A DNA stretch of 64,000 bases. Source: Methanosarcina mazei S-6 (lineage in GTDB: Archaea; Halobacteriota; Methanosarcinia; Methanosarcinales; Methanosarcinaceae). The position numbers were made by a program, and so were the translations under genes. This document shows, one piece after another, positions 8,775 to 17,715 of the stretch. Positions within the stretch are counted from its first letter, which is position 1; the number at the start of each line of letters is the position of its first letter. The stretch lies in assembly GCF_000970205.1 (NCBI RefSeq), contig NZ_CP009512.1, forward strand, positions 2,914,001 to 2,978,000, read 5' to 3'. The notes under the pieces were generated by a model. That model ran no database searches. It worked only from the letters and a program-made list of their open reading frames with translations, and had not been told where the DNA came from.

Positions 8775-8811
8775 TTTCAATTTTTTCTCGGAAATTGAAA
8801 TGCCTTTTTTT
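8775..8811 (+). terminator. Hairpin followed by T-tract after purE
   Basis: TTTCAATTT (8775-8783) pairs perfectly with AAATTGAAA (8792-8800) around an 8-base loop and is followed by TGCC and a run of seven T. It lies 20 bases after purE and is well placed to end the aroK-chorismate mutase-purE transcript. The rest of 8812-9222 shows no gene; it is AT-rich with short direct repeats of TTTTTAATATTT. Confidence 0.6.
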
Positions 8812-9222
8812 GCTGGCTTGATAGTCTCCAAGGAAGGAGACTTCCCGCCATGGAGTTAAATTCCCAAACTATTTTTAATATTTACCAGATTCCAAAATAT
8901 TTTTCAATGTTTTTAAAATTCTCAAACTATTTTTTAATATTTAGTTTCTTTTTTACAGAGTGAATCTAAAATGTACTTAATGGGGAGTCCATCCCAAAAC
9001 CCAGTTTTAATCTAATTCCCAGAATAGTCAAGGATTGTTTTCACAATGAGAAGCTCGATTTATTACTTAAGTACAAGATCCAGAGGCAAATTATGAGTTT
9101 TGGGATCAACTAAATGATAATAAAAGAGATTGATTTAAAATTCCTGGATACACTCAGATTTATGAGTTCAGGCTAAAAAAGTAAATTTTCCTGTTTTCAC
9201 AGGATTGTTGACTGCCTGGAAA

Positions 9223-9894
9223 TCAGTTTTTATCGACGAGTCGTGCGTCCAGAATCTTTAAAGTGCCGGTGTCGCCTTCCCATTCAATTTCGCTTTTTAC
9301 TATTTCTATGCGCTTTTTAAAGAAAGGAGCATCAAGGACAACAGTTTCATATTCTCCTCCTTCCCCTGCCATATGGACCATACGCCTGCGGTTGAGAGCT
9401 TTGAGGCTTTCGATGGAATTAACATTAATAGGGCGCCCAAGCCAGGACTTATCAAGACCGTCGGCTGCGACCCTTACAATCCTGATATCAAGAACTTTTG
9501 ACATCTCATTAAGGAGCTCTTCGGGATCCCTGTGCCAGAGTGGGGCATAGACCTTGAGCCCCAGGGAATCGCAGATCTTCTGAACCCTGCTTGCCTGGTA
9601 CTGAGACTCTATAGCACCTACAGACACCCCATCGACATTCACTTTCCTGAGGGCAAGGGTAAGGTCGTCCAGTTCGAGTTCTTTGATTCCGCTGGACTGC
9701 TGCTGTATCAGCGGGATTTCACTGGCGGCAGAAATCAGTTCTACCATGTGAAGGTTAATTGAGTGGTACATGTATGAGTCGTCCCTTGCCGGGATAATAT
9801 TTATGAGGTGGGTGACCTCATGCCCTTCATCAAGGGCTTTTTGGATAGCAAAGATCGAGTCCTTGCCGCCAGAGACCAGTGCTGCGAGTTTCAT
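9223..9894 (-). CDS. Diphthine-ammonia ligase (ATP pyrophosphatase family)
   Basis: Adenine-nucleotide alpha-hydrolase related to Dph6, which amidates diphthine on the His of elongation factor 2 in the last step of diphthamide synthesis. The PP-loop LVSGGKDSIFAI is at the N-terminus; the family segment VDGVSVGAIESQYQASRV and the C-terminal GEGGEYETVVLDAP block are present. ATG 9894 is preferred over 9900 because GAGG stands 6 bases upstream; the protein is then 223 aa, normal for archaeal members. Diphthine synthase lies 2.3 kb away on the same strand, which supports the assignment. Confidence 0.87.
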   Translation of the reverse strand: MKLAALVSGGKDSIFAIQKALDEGHEVTHLINIIPARDDSYMYHSINLHMVELISAASEIPLIQQQSSGIKELELDDLTLALRKVNVDGVSVGAIESQYQASRVQKICDSLGLKVYAPLWHRDPEELLNEMSKVLDIRIVRVAADGLDKSWLGRPINVNSIESLKALNRRRMVHMAGEGGEYETVVLDAPFFKKRIEIVKSEIEWEGDTGTLKILDARLVDKN

Positions 9895-10026
9895 CTGCAT
9901 CCTCTTCCGTGGTTTTATTCTCTTTGTACTTCCAGGTTATAATCCGCGAGTTATAATGTGTGGATCATTATAATATTTTATATGTCTTTCCTTTCTCAGC
10001 AGCCCGCTCCAATTATTTTTGCGAAC

Positions 10027-10926
10027 TTAAATTTCTGCTCCCAGATTTCCAAAACTGGCTTCGTAGCGGGACTTCATTTCTTCCCATGTCGGAAGACTGG
10101 TCTGGCAACCCCTTGACTGTACGGCAAAAGAAGCCACTGTTGACCCGATTTTTCCACAGGTTGGAAGGGAATACTCTCTTGTGTATGCAAGCAGAAAACC
10201 TGCCCTGTAGGCGTCTCCTGCTCCTGTAGGGTCCAAAGCCTTTACAGAAACTACAGGGATTGACCACTGGTCACCGCCCCTGTAGATTATGCTGCCTTCG
10301 GCATCATAAGTGACAACAATGACATCAATCATATCCCTGAGTTCGGAAAAACTCTTTCCGGTCATCTCTGAGACCCTTTTGATTTCATGCTTGTTTGCAA
10401 AAAGAATGTCAGTGTGGGCGAGAATTGTCTCAAGATTTTCTTTTGAATAAGTGACAAGGTCCTGTCCCGGGTCGAAGGATACAAAACCTGCAATCTGCGC
10501 TATTTTTGCATTATAGACACAGTCCGCTGTTGCAAGATGAACAAAATCCACAGGTTCAGGTTCCAGCTCTTTGAATTTTGAGGAAGCTCCCCAGTAAAAA
10601 TATGTGGTCTGGTTATCTTCCCTGTCCGTAAAAATGAAAGCCTTGGAGATTTTTCTGTCTTCAATAGTATAAAGGCGGGAAAGATCAACATATGCCTCTT
10701 TAAGAAGCTTTTCATACCCCGAGCTTGAAAAGTCCGTACCTACAGGAGATATCAGCTGGCTTTTTCCTCCCAGCTTTGCAATCGCAACTGCGATATTTGC
10801 AGCCCCTCCCCCGGGGTATTCTTCATAGTCAATTACAGGGGAAGACTCATTTTTTCCTGCGATATTTTCGACATCTACGATATAATCAAGAGCAGTATGC
10901 CCCACAACGGAGATAATTCTGTCCAT
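10027..10926 (-). CDS. PfkB-family carbohydrate or nucleoside kinase
   Basis: Ribokinase-like kinase of 299 aa. The PfkB signatures are both visible: EYPGGGAANIAVAIAKLGG near the N-terminus and DPTGAGDAYRAGFLLAY at the C-terminus, containing the catalytic Asp of GAGD. The segment FANKHEIKRVSEMTG is typical of the central domain. Substrate is not determinable; archaeal relatives phosphorylate nucleosides, ribose or other sugars. GAGGAAACTGC precedes the ATG. It is separated by about 130 bases from the diphthine-ammonia ligase gene downstream. Confidence 0.85.
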   Translation of the reverse strand: MDRIISVVGHTALDYIVDVENIAGKNESSPVIDYEEYPGGGAANIAVAIAKLGGKSQLISPVGTDFSSSGYEKLLKEAYVDLSRLYTIEDRKISKAFIFTDREDNQTTYFYWGASSKFKELEPEPVDFVHLATADCVYNAKIAQIAGFVSFDPGQDLVTYSKENLETILAHTDILFANKHEIKRVSEMTGKSFSELRDMIDVIVVTYDAEGSIIYRGGDQWSIPVVSVKALDPTGAGDAYRAGFLLAYTREYSLPTCGKIGSTVASFAVQSRGCQTSLPTWEEMKSRYEASFGNLGAEI

Positions 10927-11192
10927 GCAGTTTCCTCTTTTTCAGGTCTGGGAGAAGCCCGGAAATTTTTTAGGATTGGGATATATTCTAAAAAGACAAA
11001 TAAAGTAAAAACTCAGAAAAAGATAAAATTACTGATTTTATCCTTTTCTGCCGTGGCAGATATCAGGACAGATTTTATTCAGCCAGAGGTTTAATTGATC
11101 CCTGGCTACGCAAAGCTGCCTGCATAATAAGAAGTCGTACAGGTACACCTTCCTCTGCCGCGGCACATCACACATAAAGGAAGGAAGCCTGT

Positions 11193-11582
11193 TTATTTGT
11201 TTGCCTTGCCTTTTTGCTGCTGTTCACCTTTTTCGACTGACCGTTCAAATTCCGTAACTTCGACAACTGTCAACGGAACATCGCGGAGAGACTTCCCTAT
11301 GACGGATTTTGCAATCCTTTCTGCATGTTCTGCAGATTCGGCATCAAAAACCTTCATTTCGAAAATAAGCCCTACAAGTGCTGTGTTTGCTGCTATAAAA
11401 ACACTGCTAAAAGGCTCACCGCATACCGGGCAGGATGTGGTTCCCACATCTACCTCTACAAAATCGAGTTTGGGGTTCAGGCGCTTTCCAGCCTCGGAAA
11501 TTGCAACCCCTATCGCATCATCAGCCGTTTTTACATCTCTAACCAACCAAGCTGCTTCAAGTACCACATGAAAGTTCTTCAT
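11193..11582 (-). CDS. UPF0212 (DUF555) archaeal protein
   Basis: A 129-aa protein of an archaea-specific family without known function. The diagnostic part is a CPVCGEPF pair of cysteines at mid-protein, following [13 protein letters not shown], which may bind metal, and the N-terminal [21 protein letters not shown]. The C-terminus is charged and Gln/Lys rich. GGTGG lies 7 bases before the ATG. It stands alone on the minus strand between the PfkB kinase and DUF357. Confidence 0.82.
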   Translation of the reverse strand: MKNFHVVLEAAWLVRDVKTADDAIGVAISEAGKRLNPKLDFVEVDVGTTSCPVCGEPFSSVFIAANTALVGLIFEMKVFDAESAEHAERIAKSVIGKSLRDVPLTVVEVTEFERSVEKGEQQQKGKANK

Positions 11583-11823
11583 AATTGTCCACCGTAATTA
11601 TAGTATACGTTTTTAACTATCCCGGAATAGGGAAAAATATTGAAATCTAAAGAATAGAGTAAAGTATGTTAATTATTCTGGCTTCGAATACGTGTTTGTA
11701 TTTATAAGTTTTACGTATTATATGGTTTTTCAGTTTAATCTTTTGGATTTTTAATTTGAATTATAGTTTTAATTTTCTGTAATTTATAGTTTTAATTTTC
11801 TGTAATAAGTCTCAGTGCCTTAT

Positions 11824-12105
11824 TTATATTGTAAAAAGGGTTTCATCATCCACCGCGAAAACCCCGAGTTTTGCTCCTGCATCGAGCCAGGCATGCCCGT
11901 AACTGAAGGAAGCGAGGGCATTTACAGGATCCCCGTTTTCAAGAAAGTAGATTCCATCTTTATAGTAAGCTTCTGCCATTGTATAGTAATCCTTTGCTAC
12001 CTCATGCATATGGGAGTTCGGGATCGGAGCATACTTTGCTTTTTGCAGTGCTCTTTTTAACATATCTTCGTACCGGTTAACCTTTTCATTCAAATCGGCA
12101 GGCAT
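11824..12105 (-). CDS. DUF357 archaeal protein
   Basis: Small helical protein (93 aa from ATG 12105) with the features of archaeal DUF357: MPADLNEKVNRYEDMLKRAL, then HMHEVAKDYYTMAEAYYKDG and NALASFSYGHAWLDAGAKLG, which resembles a degenerate tetratricopeptide hairpin. GGTGGT lies 4-5 bases upstream. Located 64 bases after diphthine synthase, in the same direction, so the two are probably co-transcribed. Function unknown. Confidence 0.8.
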   Translation of the reverse strand: MPADLNEKVNRYEDMLKRALQKAKYAPIPNSHMHEVAKDYYTMAEAYYKDGIYFLENGDPVNALASFSYGHAWLDAGAKLGVFAVDDETLFTI

Positions 12106-12169
12106 TTTGACCACCAGAAAGTGTATACAGTAATTCAGCTATTCTTTGCTCAACAGATTTTTTTCAGTT

Positions 12170-12970
12170 TCATTCAATGTTTTCCATGATTTCTTCAGGC
12201 CCATCCGCAAGTTTCACAAGGGCTTCAGCTTCCAGAAAATGCAGTTTTCCCGGAACCACAAGGATGTGAAGAGGCTTTCCAAAATCAAAACCTTTCAGGT
12301 CCTCTGCGTAACCAGCTTTTACTACAGGCTTTTCCGAGCCTGCCCTTGCTATTCCCACAGCAACAGCCCTATCCATCACTCCTTCCCCCCTTTTACTTTC
12401 AACTTCAAGGAGAAGCTTAAGGGCGATGTTAACGGACATAAATCCCTTATCTTTATCGATATCCAGAAAAACAAGAGTATGAAGCCCGAATGAAGAATTT
12501 TGCTTTATGGTATCATAAGGGGTTTCAGAAATTACTTTCGTCCCTCGCCTGCTTTCATAAGGATAGGGAATGCTTGCAGACTTCCCAAACCGGTAGTTCT
12601 GTAGCCCTGTTAGCCCTGAAACAGCTGATGTGATGGACGCCCCGTGGATCAGACGGGTCTCTATCCCGAGCTTTTCAGCTCTGAGGCGCAGGTCAACATG
12701 TGTTGTGGAGACCATTGTATCTCCACCGGTGAGGAAAGCTACTTTTTTGTCTCTGGCATTATCAAGCCAGTCAGGGTGCTGTTCCACATCTTCCCTTGAG
12801 AGTAAATGAACCTTCTTTCCGTAGAGCTTTTCCATTTTCTCAGGGTTTGTTCCCATGAGACAGGATGTGTAAAACTCAGCGTATACCAGGTCAGCTTCCT
12901 TAACAGCTTCAAGTCCTTTTAAGGAGATATCGTATTCATCAAAAAGGCCCAGCCCTATAAATGTGAGCAT
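12170..12970 (-). CDS. dphB: Diphthine synthase
   Basis: SAM-dependent methyltransferase of the tetrapyrrole-methylase fold that trimethylates the modified histidine of aEF2 during diphthamide synthesis. The 266-aa protein starts MLTFIGLGLFDEYDISLKGL and contains FLTGGDTMVSTTHVDLRL and HGASITSAVSGLTGLQNYRF, which bind SAM and are near-invariant in DphB. Length is as expected for archaeal enzymes. It sits upstream of DUF357 and near diphthine-ammonia ligase. Confidence 0.93.
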   Translation of the reverse strand: MLTFIGLGLFDEYDISLKGLEAVKEADLVYAEFYTSCLMGTNPEKMEKLYGKKVHLLSREDVEQHPDWLDNARDKKVAFLTGGDTMVSTTHVDLRLRAEKLGIETRLIHGASITSAVSGLTGLQNYRFGKSASIPYPYESRRGTKVISETPYDTIKQNSSFGLHTLVFLDIDKDKGFMSVNIALKLLLEVESKRGEGVMDRAVAVGIARAGSEKPVVKAGYAEDLKGFDFGKPLHILVVPGKLHFLEAEALVKLADGPEEIMENIE

Positions 12971-13133
12971 AACCCGCTTTAGGAGCTTATTGGTTTAAAG
13001 CTTTTGGCGCCACGGCTTATCCGGGGAGTCTTCAGCTTTGTTTTTAGAATTACAGATTCGCTCAACGTATTTATATCTAGAAATTAATAATAGAAATGGG
13101 AATTACAATCTTAGTTTTTGGAGGTATCTTTCT

Positions 13134-13376
13134 ACGGTAAAGGTTACACTTATTCATGCCACCTGGTGTACTGCCTGCCCAGCGACGCGTCGGTTCTGGA
13201 ACGACCTTAAATCAAAATATGATTTTGAGTATGAGGAAATTGATGTAGAAAGCCAGGAAGGACAGGCCCTAATTGATAAATACGGCATAGTTGGCGTTCC
13301 TACAACTCTTATAGACGGGGAACCTGCTTTTACAGGGCTTCCTAAAAAAGCCGAGGCAATAGCCCGTATTACATGA
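13134..13376 (+). CDS. Glutaredoxin/thioredoxin-like redox protein with apparent ACG start
   Basis: Small thioredoxin-fold protein with active site ATWCTACPATRRFW (CxxC) and the cis-Pro segment GIVGVPTTLIDG. Relatives begin MVKVTLIHA; here the matching bases read ACG GTA AAG GTT, that is, ACG in place of ATG. GGAGGT stands 8 bases before this ACG, whereas the in-frame TTG at 13038 has no ribosome site and would add 32 residues without family character. I therefore start at ACG 13134 (80 aa). It lies 53 bases before thioredoxin reductase, its likely reductant. A point change in a formerly ATG codon, or true ACG initiation, are both possible. Confidence 0.75.
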   Translation, partial: TVKVTLIHATWCTACPATRRFWNDLKSKYDFEYEEIDVESQEGQALIDKYGIVGVPTTLIDGEPAFTGLPKKAEAIARIT

Positions 13377-13429
13377 AAGCAGATTAAAATTTACTTTTTG
13401 AACACATTTCTATTTTCTGGAGGTTATAT

Positions 13430-14347
13430 ATGTACGACCTGATTATTATAGGAGGGGGACCTGCGGGACTTACTGCAGGGATTTACGCTGTGCGTTATGG
13501 ACTTGATACCCTTATTCTGGAGAGAAATGAGATCAGCGGCCAGATCTCAATGGCGGATATTGTGGAGAACTACCCCGGTTTTCCATCGATTTCGGGGCTT
13601 GAACTCATGGAAAGATTTAGAACACATGCTCAGGAGGTAGGGGTAAAAACCACAATTACAGAGGTTCTTTCAGTCAGGTCTGAAGGAACAAAGAAAATTA
13701 TTACAACGGACAGTGGGGACCTCGAGGCAAAAGCCGTAATAATTGCCACAGGCGCAAATCCAAAACACCTTGGCGTTCCGGGAGAGAAAGAGCTGATCAG
13801 TAAGGGAGTCTCCTACTGTGCGATATGTGACGGGCCTTTTTTCAGAAACAAAATTGTAGCCGTCGTAGGAGGCGGCAACTCCGCTGTTACAGATGCTCTT
13901 TTCCTGTCAAAAGTTGCCCAGAAGGTATATCTTGTCCACAGGCGGGACCATTTGAAAGCTGCCAGGGTCCTTCAGGACAGGGTTGACGGAACTCCAAATA
14001 TCGAGTTAATACTCAATTCGCACGTCCTGGAAATAGTTGGGACCAGGGAAGGAATTAAAAAAGTCGAAAAAATTATCCTGGAAGATGTTAACAGTAGAGA
14101 AACCCGTGAGCTTTCTACCAATGGCGTTTTTATCTATGTAGGAATCCACCCGAATACCGAATTCGTGGATGTTGAAAAAGATGAAGGAGGCTTCATCAAA
14201 ACAGACCGCTGGATGGAAACCTCAGAGAAAGGGATTTATGCAGCAGGAGATTGTCGTGATACTCCCATCTGGCAACTTGTAACAGCGGTAAGAGATGGGG
14301 CAATTGCAGCCACAGCCGCATATGAATACATTGAGAAAATTAGATGA
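13430..14347 (+). CDS. trxB: Thioredoxin reductase
   Basis: FAD-dependent pyridine nucleotide disulfide oxidoreductase of the low-molecular-weight type (305 aa). Visible parts: FAD-binding IIGGGPAGLTAGIYA, redox-active CAIC in SYCAICDGPFF, NAD(P)-binding VVGGGNSAVTDAL, and the C-terminal GIYAAGDCRD FAD motif. GGAGG is 7 bases before the ATG. It transfers electrons to thioredoxin-like proteins, and the small redoxin gene just upstream is the obvious partner. In methanogens some of these enzymes use F420H2 or ferredoxin systems rather than NADPH; the donor cannot be read here. Confidence 0.93.
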   Translation: MYDLIIIGGGPAGLTAGIYAVRYGLDTLILERNEISGQISMADIVENYPGFPSISGLELMERFRTHAQEVGVKTTITEVLSVRSEGTKKIITTDSGDLEAKAVIIATGANPKHLGVPGEKELISKGVSYCAICDGPFFRNKIVAVVGGGNSAVTDALFLSKVAQKVYLVHRRDHLKAARVLQDRVDGTPNIELILNSHVLEIVGTREGIKKVEKIILEDVNSRETRELSTNGVFIYVGIHPNTEFVDVEKDEGGFIKTDRWMETSEKGIYAAGDCRDTPIWQLVTAVRDGAIAATAAYEYIEKIR

Positions 14348-14452
14348 AAAATGTAGAAGAATAAGAAAAGTATTGTAAAAAATGACCAGGGCAGGAGGAC
14401 GATAAAGAAAGCTCGCCTCAAAAGTAAATCCAGAACGAACACTAATCCGAAT

Positions 14453-14653
14453 GAACACTATACAAAGTAAGCACTATCTAAAGTAAGCACTATCTAAAGT
14501 AAGCACTATCTAAAGTAAGCACTATCTAAAGTAAGCACTATCTAAAGTAAGCACTATCTAAAGTAAGCACTATCTAAAGTAAGCACTATACAAAGTGAAC
14601 ACTATCTAAAGTAAGCACTATACAAAGTGAACACTATACAAAGTGAACACTAT
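14453..14653. repeat. Tandem array of a 16-bp unit, 12 full copies
   Basis: Units of the form RARCACTATCTAAAGT run without gaps from 14453 to 14644, then a partial copy to 14653. Units 2-8 are identical (AAGCACTATCTAAAGT); the outer units carry changes GAAC for AAGC and TACAAAG for TCTAAAG, which shows expansion from the centre. A more decayed copy lies just upstream (about 14434-14452). It occupies the gap between trxB and the convergent HTH gene; no open frame is visible. Confidence 0.95.
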
Positions 14654-14720
14654 TTTTGCAAACTAGAAAGGACAGAAAATCTTGCTGTCCTGGCTCAGAC
14701 GTCAGGGATCTATTTCAGGT

Positions 14721-15011
14721 TTATTCCAGCATCTGATTGATTTTATTGTAAAAATCTATAATCAATTTTGTCGCGTCGCTTTCCATGTTCAGCTGGAAGG
14801 TCCGGATCTGCTTGCCGAGAGGTTTTTCTATTACAATACCCGACTCTATTAGAGGGGTAATTACTCTTGACACGCTGGAGTGCGACAGGCCTGTTTCTTC
14901 TGCTATTCCAGATAAATACGTTGATTCATTCTGGTGCTCGATGAGGTTTTTAAGGACGGTCATCTGTGCAGTCTTTCCAAAAATCTTTTCAAGTGGATCC
15001 ATTGTTATCAT
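14721..15011 (-). CDS. Winged-helix transcriptional regulator
   Basis: A 96-aa HTH protein resembling ArsR/MarR-type archaeal regulators. The pattern is MTVLKNLIEHQNESTYLSGI, then the recognition region ETGLSHSSVSRVITPLIESG and a wing ending IEKPLGKQIRTFQLN. A short C-terminal helix may allow dimerisation. ATG 15011 and ATG 15002 are both possible starts. It is divergent from the HTH-receiver gene at 15249 with 237 bases between, so it may control that promoter; ligand unknown. Confidence 0.75.
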   Translation of the reverse strand: MITMDPLEKIFGKTAQMTVLKNLIEHQNESTYLSGIAEETGLSHSSVSRVITPLIESGIVIEKPLGKQIRTFQLNMESDATKLIIDFYNKINQMLE

Positions 15012-15248
15012 CTCAGAGGTGGCTGTTCTCCGTAAGTGATTCTTATTTCCAATATTAACTTGCTATTTATGGCTATAAACTTATCTCCCAATTGGGTGAT
15101 CAGGCGATTCATATGAAATCCTCTAAATATTTGGATAACTCCGCTTCCCCTCGAATTACTGTGTACATTTTTGGATACACTCTTCGTTTTAAAATTTGAG
15201 AAATGTTTAATAACTAAGAAAATATATACTGTATGAGGTGGAGGGAAA

Positions 15249-15761
15249 ATGTATAACAATACTCTTAACCATGAAATATTAAAACTTATAAAAGAACAGC
15301 CAGAAATAAGCGAGAAGAATATTGCACGTACGCTTTCAATTACGGAAGATGCGGTAAAAGCCCGGCTTGCAGACCTGAGGGACGTCAGGGATAAAATCCT
15401 GATAATGGGTAATGGGCATAATAACTACCATAACCTCAGAAATGAGCTGGAAGCTGAAAATTACAATGTCGTTAATGTCTCAGATGCCTTATTAGCCCTT
15501 GAAACCGTAAAAGAAGAGAGACCTGACATTGTACTTCTTGATACAGCTTCCCTTAATGCAGACGGTTTTGAGATTTGCAGGCAGCTTAAGGCTAATCCGA
15601 AATGCTGGTGGATTCCTATTATGGTCCTGAGTGAAAGAAATAAAGCAGAAGACAGCATTAAAGCCTTCAAGTCCGGAGCCGATGACTTTATTTCCACACC
15701 GTTCAATACTCTGGAACTGAGAGCCAGAGTTGGAATGGTTTTGAGACGTAGCCGTATTTAA
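15249..15761 (+). CDS. Atypical response-regulator: N-terminal HTH plus C-terminal receiver-like domain
   Basis: Residues about 1-45 form a winged-HTH-like start (NHEILKLIKEQPEISEKNIA then RTLSITEDAVKARLADLR). Residues 48-170 fit a CheY-like receiver: strand KILIMGNG, phospho-acceptor-like Asp in DIVLLDTASLNADGFEI, VLSERNKAEDSIKAFKSGADDF, and a final PFNTLELRARV. The usual acidic pair after strand 1 is absent (GNGHNN), and the conserved Lys before PF is replaced (ISTPF instead of a KPF). The domain order, HTH first, is the reverse of common response regulators. GGTGGAGGG precedes the ATG. Phosphorylation may be lost or altered. The target is unknown. Confidence 0.75.
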   Translation: MYNNTLNHEILKLIKEQPEISEKNIARTLSITEDAVKARLADLRDVRDKILIMGNGHNNYHNLRNELEAENYNVVNVSDALLALETVKEERPDIVLLDTASLNADGFEICRQLKANPKCWWIPIMVLSERNKAEDSIKAFKSGADDFISTPFNTLELRARVGMVLRRSRI

Positions 15762-15905
15762 ATCCTGAAAATGATTTATTATCGAGAATCGGTGATAATC
15801 CTGCAAACTATCTAGATTGAAAAAGGCGAAATCTCCTTTCTTTCCCTTTTCAGACCTGATAGAGTTAATAAAAAATTAAGATTGGGATATCGGATTTCAT
15901 ATGGA

Positions 15906-15941
15906 CATCTTAAGAATATAATTTATTCACTTCTTAAGATG
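15906..15941. other. Perfect 11-bp inverted repeat in the 15762-16201 gap
   Basis: CATCTTAAGAA (15906-15916) is the exact reverse complement of TTCTTAAGATG (15931-15941), with a 14-base AT-rich loop. It could be a transcript-end hairpin for the receiver gene, a protein-binding dyad, or a small-RNA stem. The rest of 15762-16201 shows nothing else recognisable. Confidence 0.6.
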
Positions 15942-16201
15942 CCTCTCTAATAAATACCCGATGAATAAGCCTTTACATCCATATTATCAATTAAGATAAA
16001 TATACGCTTGAGTAGATCAGATAAATTTTAATTACACAGATTATTGAATATACAGCACATAGTTTACAATTATTTTAATGAAGATTACTTTTTGCAAATT
16101 CTATATTATGAATTTTTAAGCCTATCTTTGTTTTAAAATCATAGATTTATTAAAATCTGGATTTTCCGGCCAGAGCCAGACTAGCTGTTAAAAATGTATT
16201 T

Positions 16202-16405
16202 ATGCCGCCAAAATTAAATAGGGAATTAAGTTTTCCTGGAGATATGCCGCAACCTCAGGATATGGTGAAGGCAATAACAGCTTTTGAAGCCAGGAGTAAA
16301 GATTGTCTGTTTTTCAGAGAAATCTGCGCAACCTTAACAGGGATTTCAGAAAAAGCTTTCTGGGAAAAAATAGGGCTTGCTTTTGCACAAAAAAAAGGAA
16401 TATAG
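16202..16405 (+). CDS. Small hypothetical protein (67 aa)
   Basis: Unrecognised small open frame starting with MPPKLNRELSFPGDMPQPQ and ending in a helical part with ICATLTGISEKAFWEK. Composition is ordinary for a protein and unlike the AT-rich surroundings, but no good ribosome site precedes the ATG and no family is recognised. The following 16406-16730 gap shows no gene. Confidence 0.35.
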   Translation: MPPKLNRELSFPGDMPQPQDMVKAITAFEARSKDCLFFREICATLTGISEKAFWEKIGLAFAQKKGI

Positions 16406-16730
16406 AGAGCCAACTGGAAATTTATATTAATAAGAGAATATAACATTTATTAAGTTAATGATTAAATATTACAATTTTGCTAAAAATAGACTAGACACGA
16501 AATCAGGACTGGGGAACTCTATTTTTAAAATGAAACTGTATATGAATAATTCAAAATGTTTAAAAAAGGATACATCATAAGCTATTATGGATTACTATTA
16601 ATTTATCCTTATTTTAGGTAAGGAATTGAAGTACAAAATGCATTTAACGCTCTGAAAGCATATAATATTGTTGTTCAAAGTGATGTGTGGTAAACGGTGG
16701 AAAATGTAGTCAAAAAAGGTGTGGTGAGTT

Positions 16731-17609
16731 ATGACTTCGAACGAATGGTATAATAAAGGCATTGCACTCCAAGAATTAAAAAGGTACGGTGAAGCTCTGG
16801 ATGCATTCGATAAGGCTCTGGAAATAAGCCCTGACAACGCAAAAATTTTGTTCAGCAAAGGAATTGCTCTTAAGAACCTGATGAAATACGAAGAAGCTCT
16901 TCAAACTTTTGACAGGTCTCTTGAGATCAACCCTGCTGATGCCAGAGTCTGGTGTTTCAAAGCTGAAATTCTTCTTGGCCTTATGCAGTATGAAGAGTCT
17001 CTTGACTCATTTTATAAGGCAGCAACTCTTGCTCCGGAAGACCCTGAGGTATGGTATAGAAGAGGGATGGCACTCAGGGAGATGAGGGCATATGAAGACG
17101 CGATGGATGACCTCGAAAAATCCATCCAGATCTATTCAAAGAAATATGACATTAACTCAATGAGTGCAAGCGAGTGGTGTAAAAAAGGCATGGGGCTTTG
17201 CAAAATAAAGAGCTACAATGAAGCCCTTGATGCGTTTAACAGGGCACTTGAGTTAAACCCGAGTAACGGGAAAGCTCTGTACAACAAAGGAATAGTTTTG
17301 CGCTGGCTCGGAAAAACCGATGAAGCAAAATTGTATATAGAAAAAGCAGTCGAGATTTTTGATAACAAAATTAAAGCAAATCCTGAAAATTCAAGGTTCT
17401 GGTATAACAAAGGAATTGCCCTGAGAGACCTGGAAAAATATAAAGAAGCACTTGATGCTTTTGAAAGAGCAATAGAAATCAACCCGAGCTTTACGAAAGC
17501 CTGGATTGGTAAAGGAATAGTATATGACAGGGTTAAAAAACACCAGAAAGCGATGGAAGCATACGAAAGGGCAGTAGACATAAATCCAATATATTCAGAC
17601 CTTATTTAA
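16731..17609 (+). CDS. Tetratricopeptide repeat protein (8 TPRs)
   Basis: The 292-aa protein is almost entirely TPR units of 34 residues, each of the form W/Y-x-x-KGIAL-x-x-L-x-x-Y-x-EAL-x-x-F-x-x-ALEINP. Eight units can be counted: at about residues 4, 38, 72, 106, 147, 181, 222 and 256; two are followed by 7-residue insertions (KYDINSM and NKIKANP regions). There is no signal peptide or enzymatic domain, so it should be a cytoplasmic scaffold for protein-protein contacts. GGTGTGGTGAG lies just before the ATG. Partner unknown; a second TPR gene lies 1.4 kb downstream. Confidence 0.88.
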   Translation: MTSNEWYNKGIALQELKRYGEALDAFDKALEISPDNAKILFSKGIALKNLMKYEEALQTFDRSLEINPADARVWCFKAEILLGLMQYEESLDSFYKAATLAPEDPEVWYRRGMALREMRAYEDAMDDLEKSIQIYSKKYDINSMSASEWCKKGMGLCKIKSYNEALDAFNRALELNPSNGKALYNKGIVLRWLGKTDEAKLYIEKAVEIFDNKIKANPENSRFWYNKGIALRDLEKYKEALDAFERAIEINPSFTKAWIGKGIVYDRVKKHQKAMEAYERAVDINPIYSDLI

Positions 17610-17715
17610 GCAGCCTTGCCAGTGGAGAGTCCTCCCCGAGAAACTGTGGGAGAGACAGAAAGCCGTTGACCGAAAAACAAATTCAAGTAACAGGTATAAC
17701 GGCTAAAATCATCTT

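Noticed and set aside
14453-14653. CRISPR array
   Set aside because: Units are contiguous 16-mers without spacers and no cas genes are present in the window.
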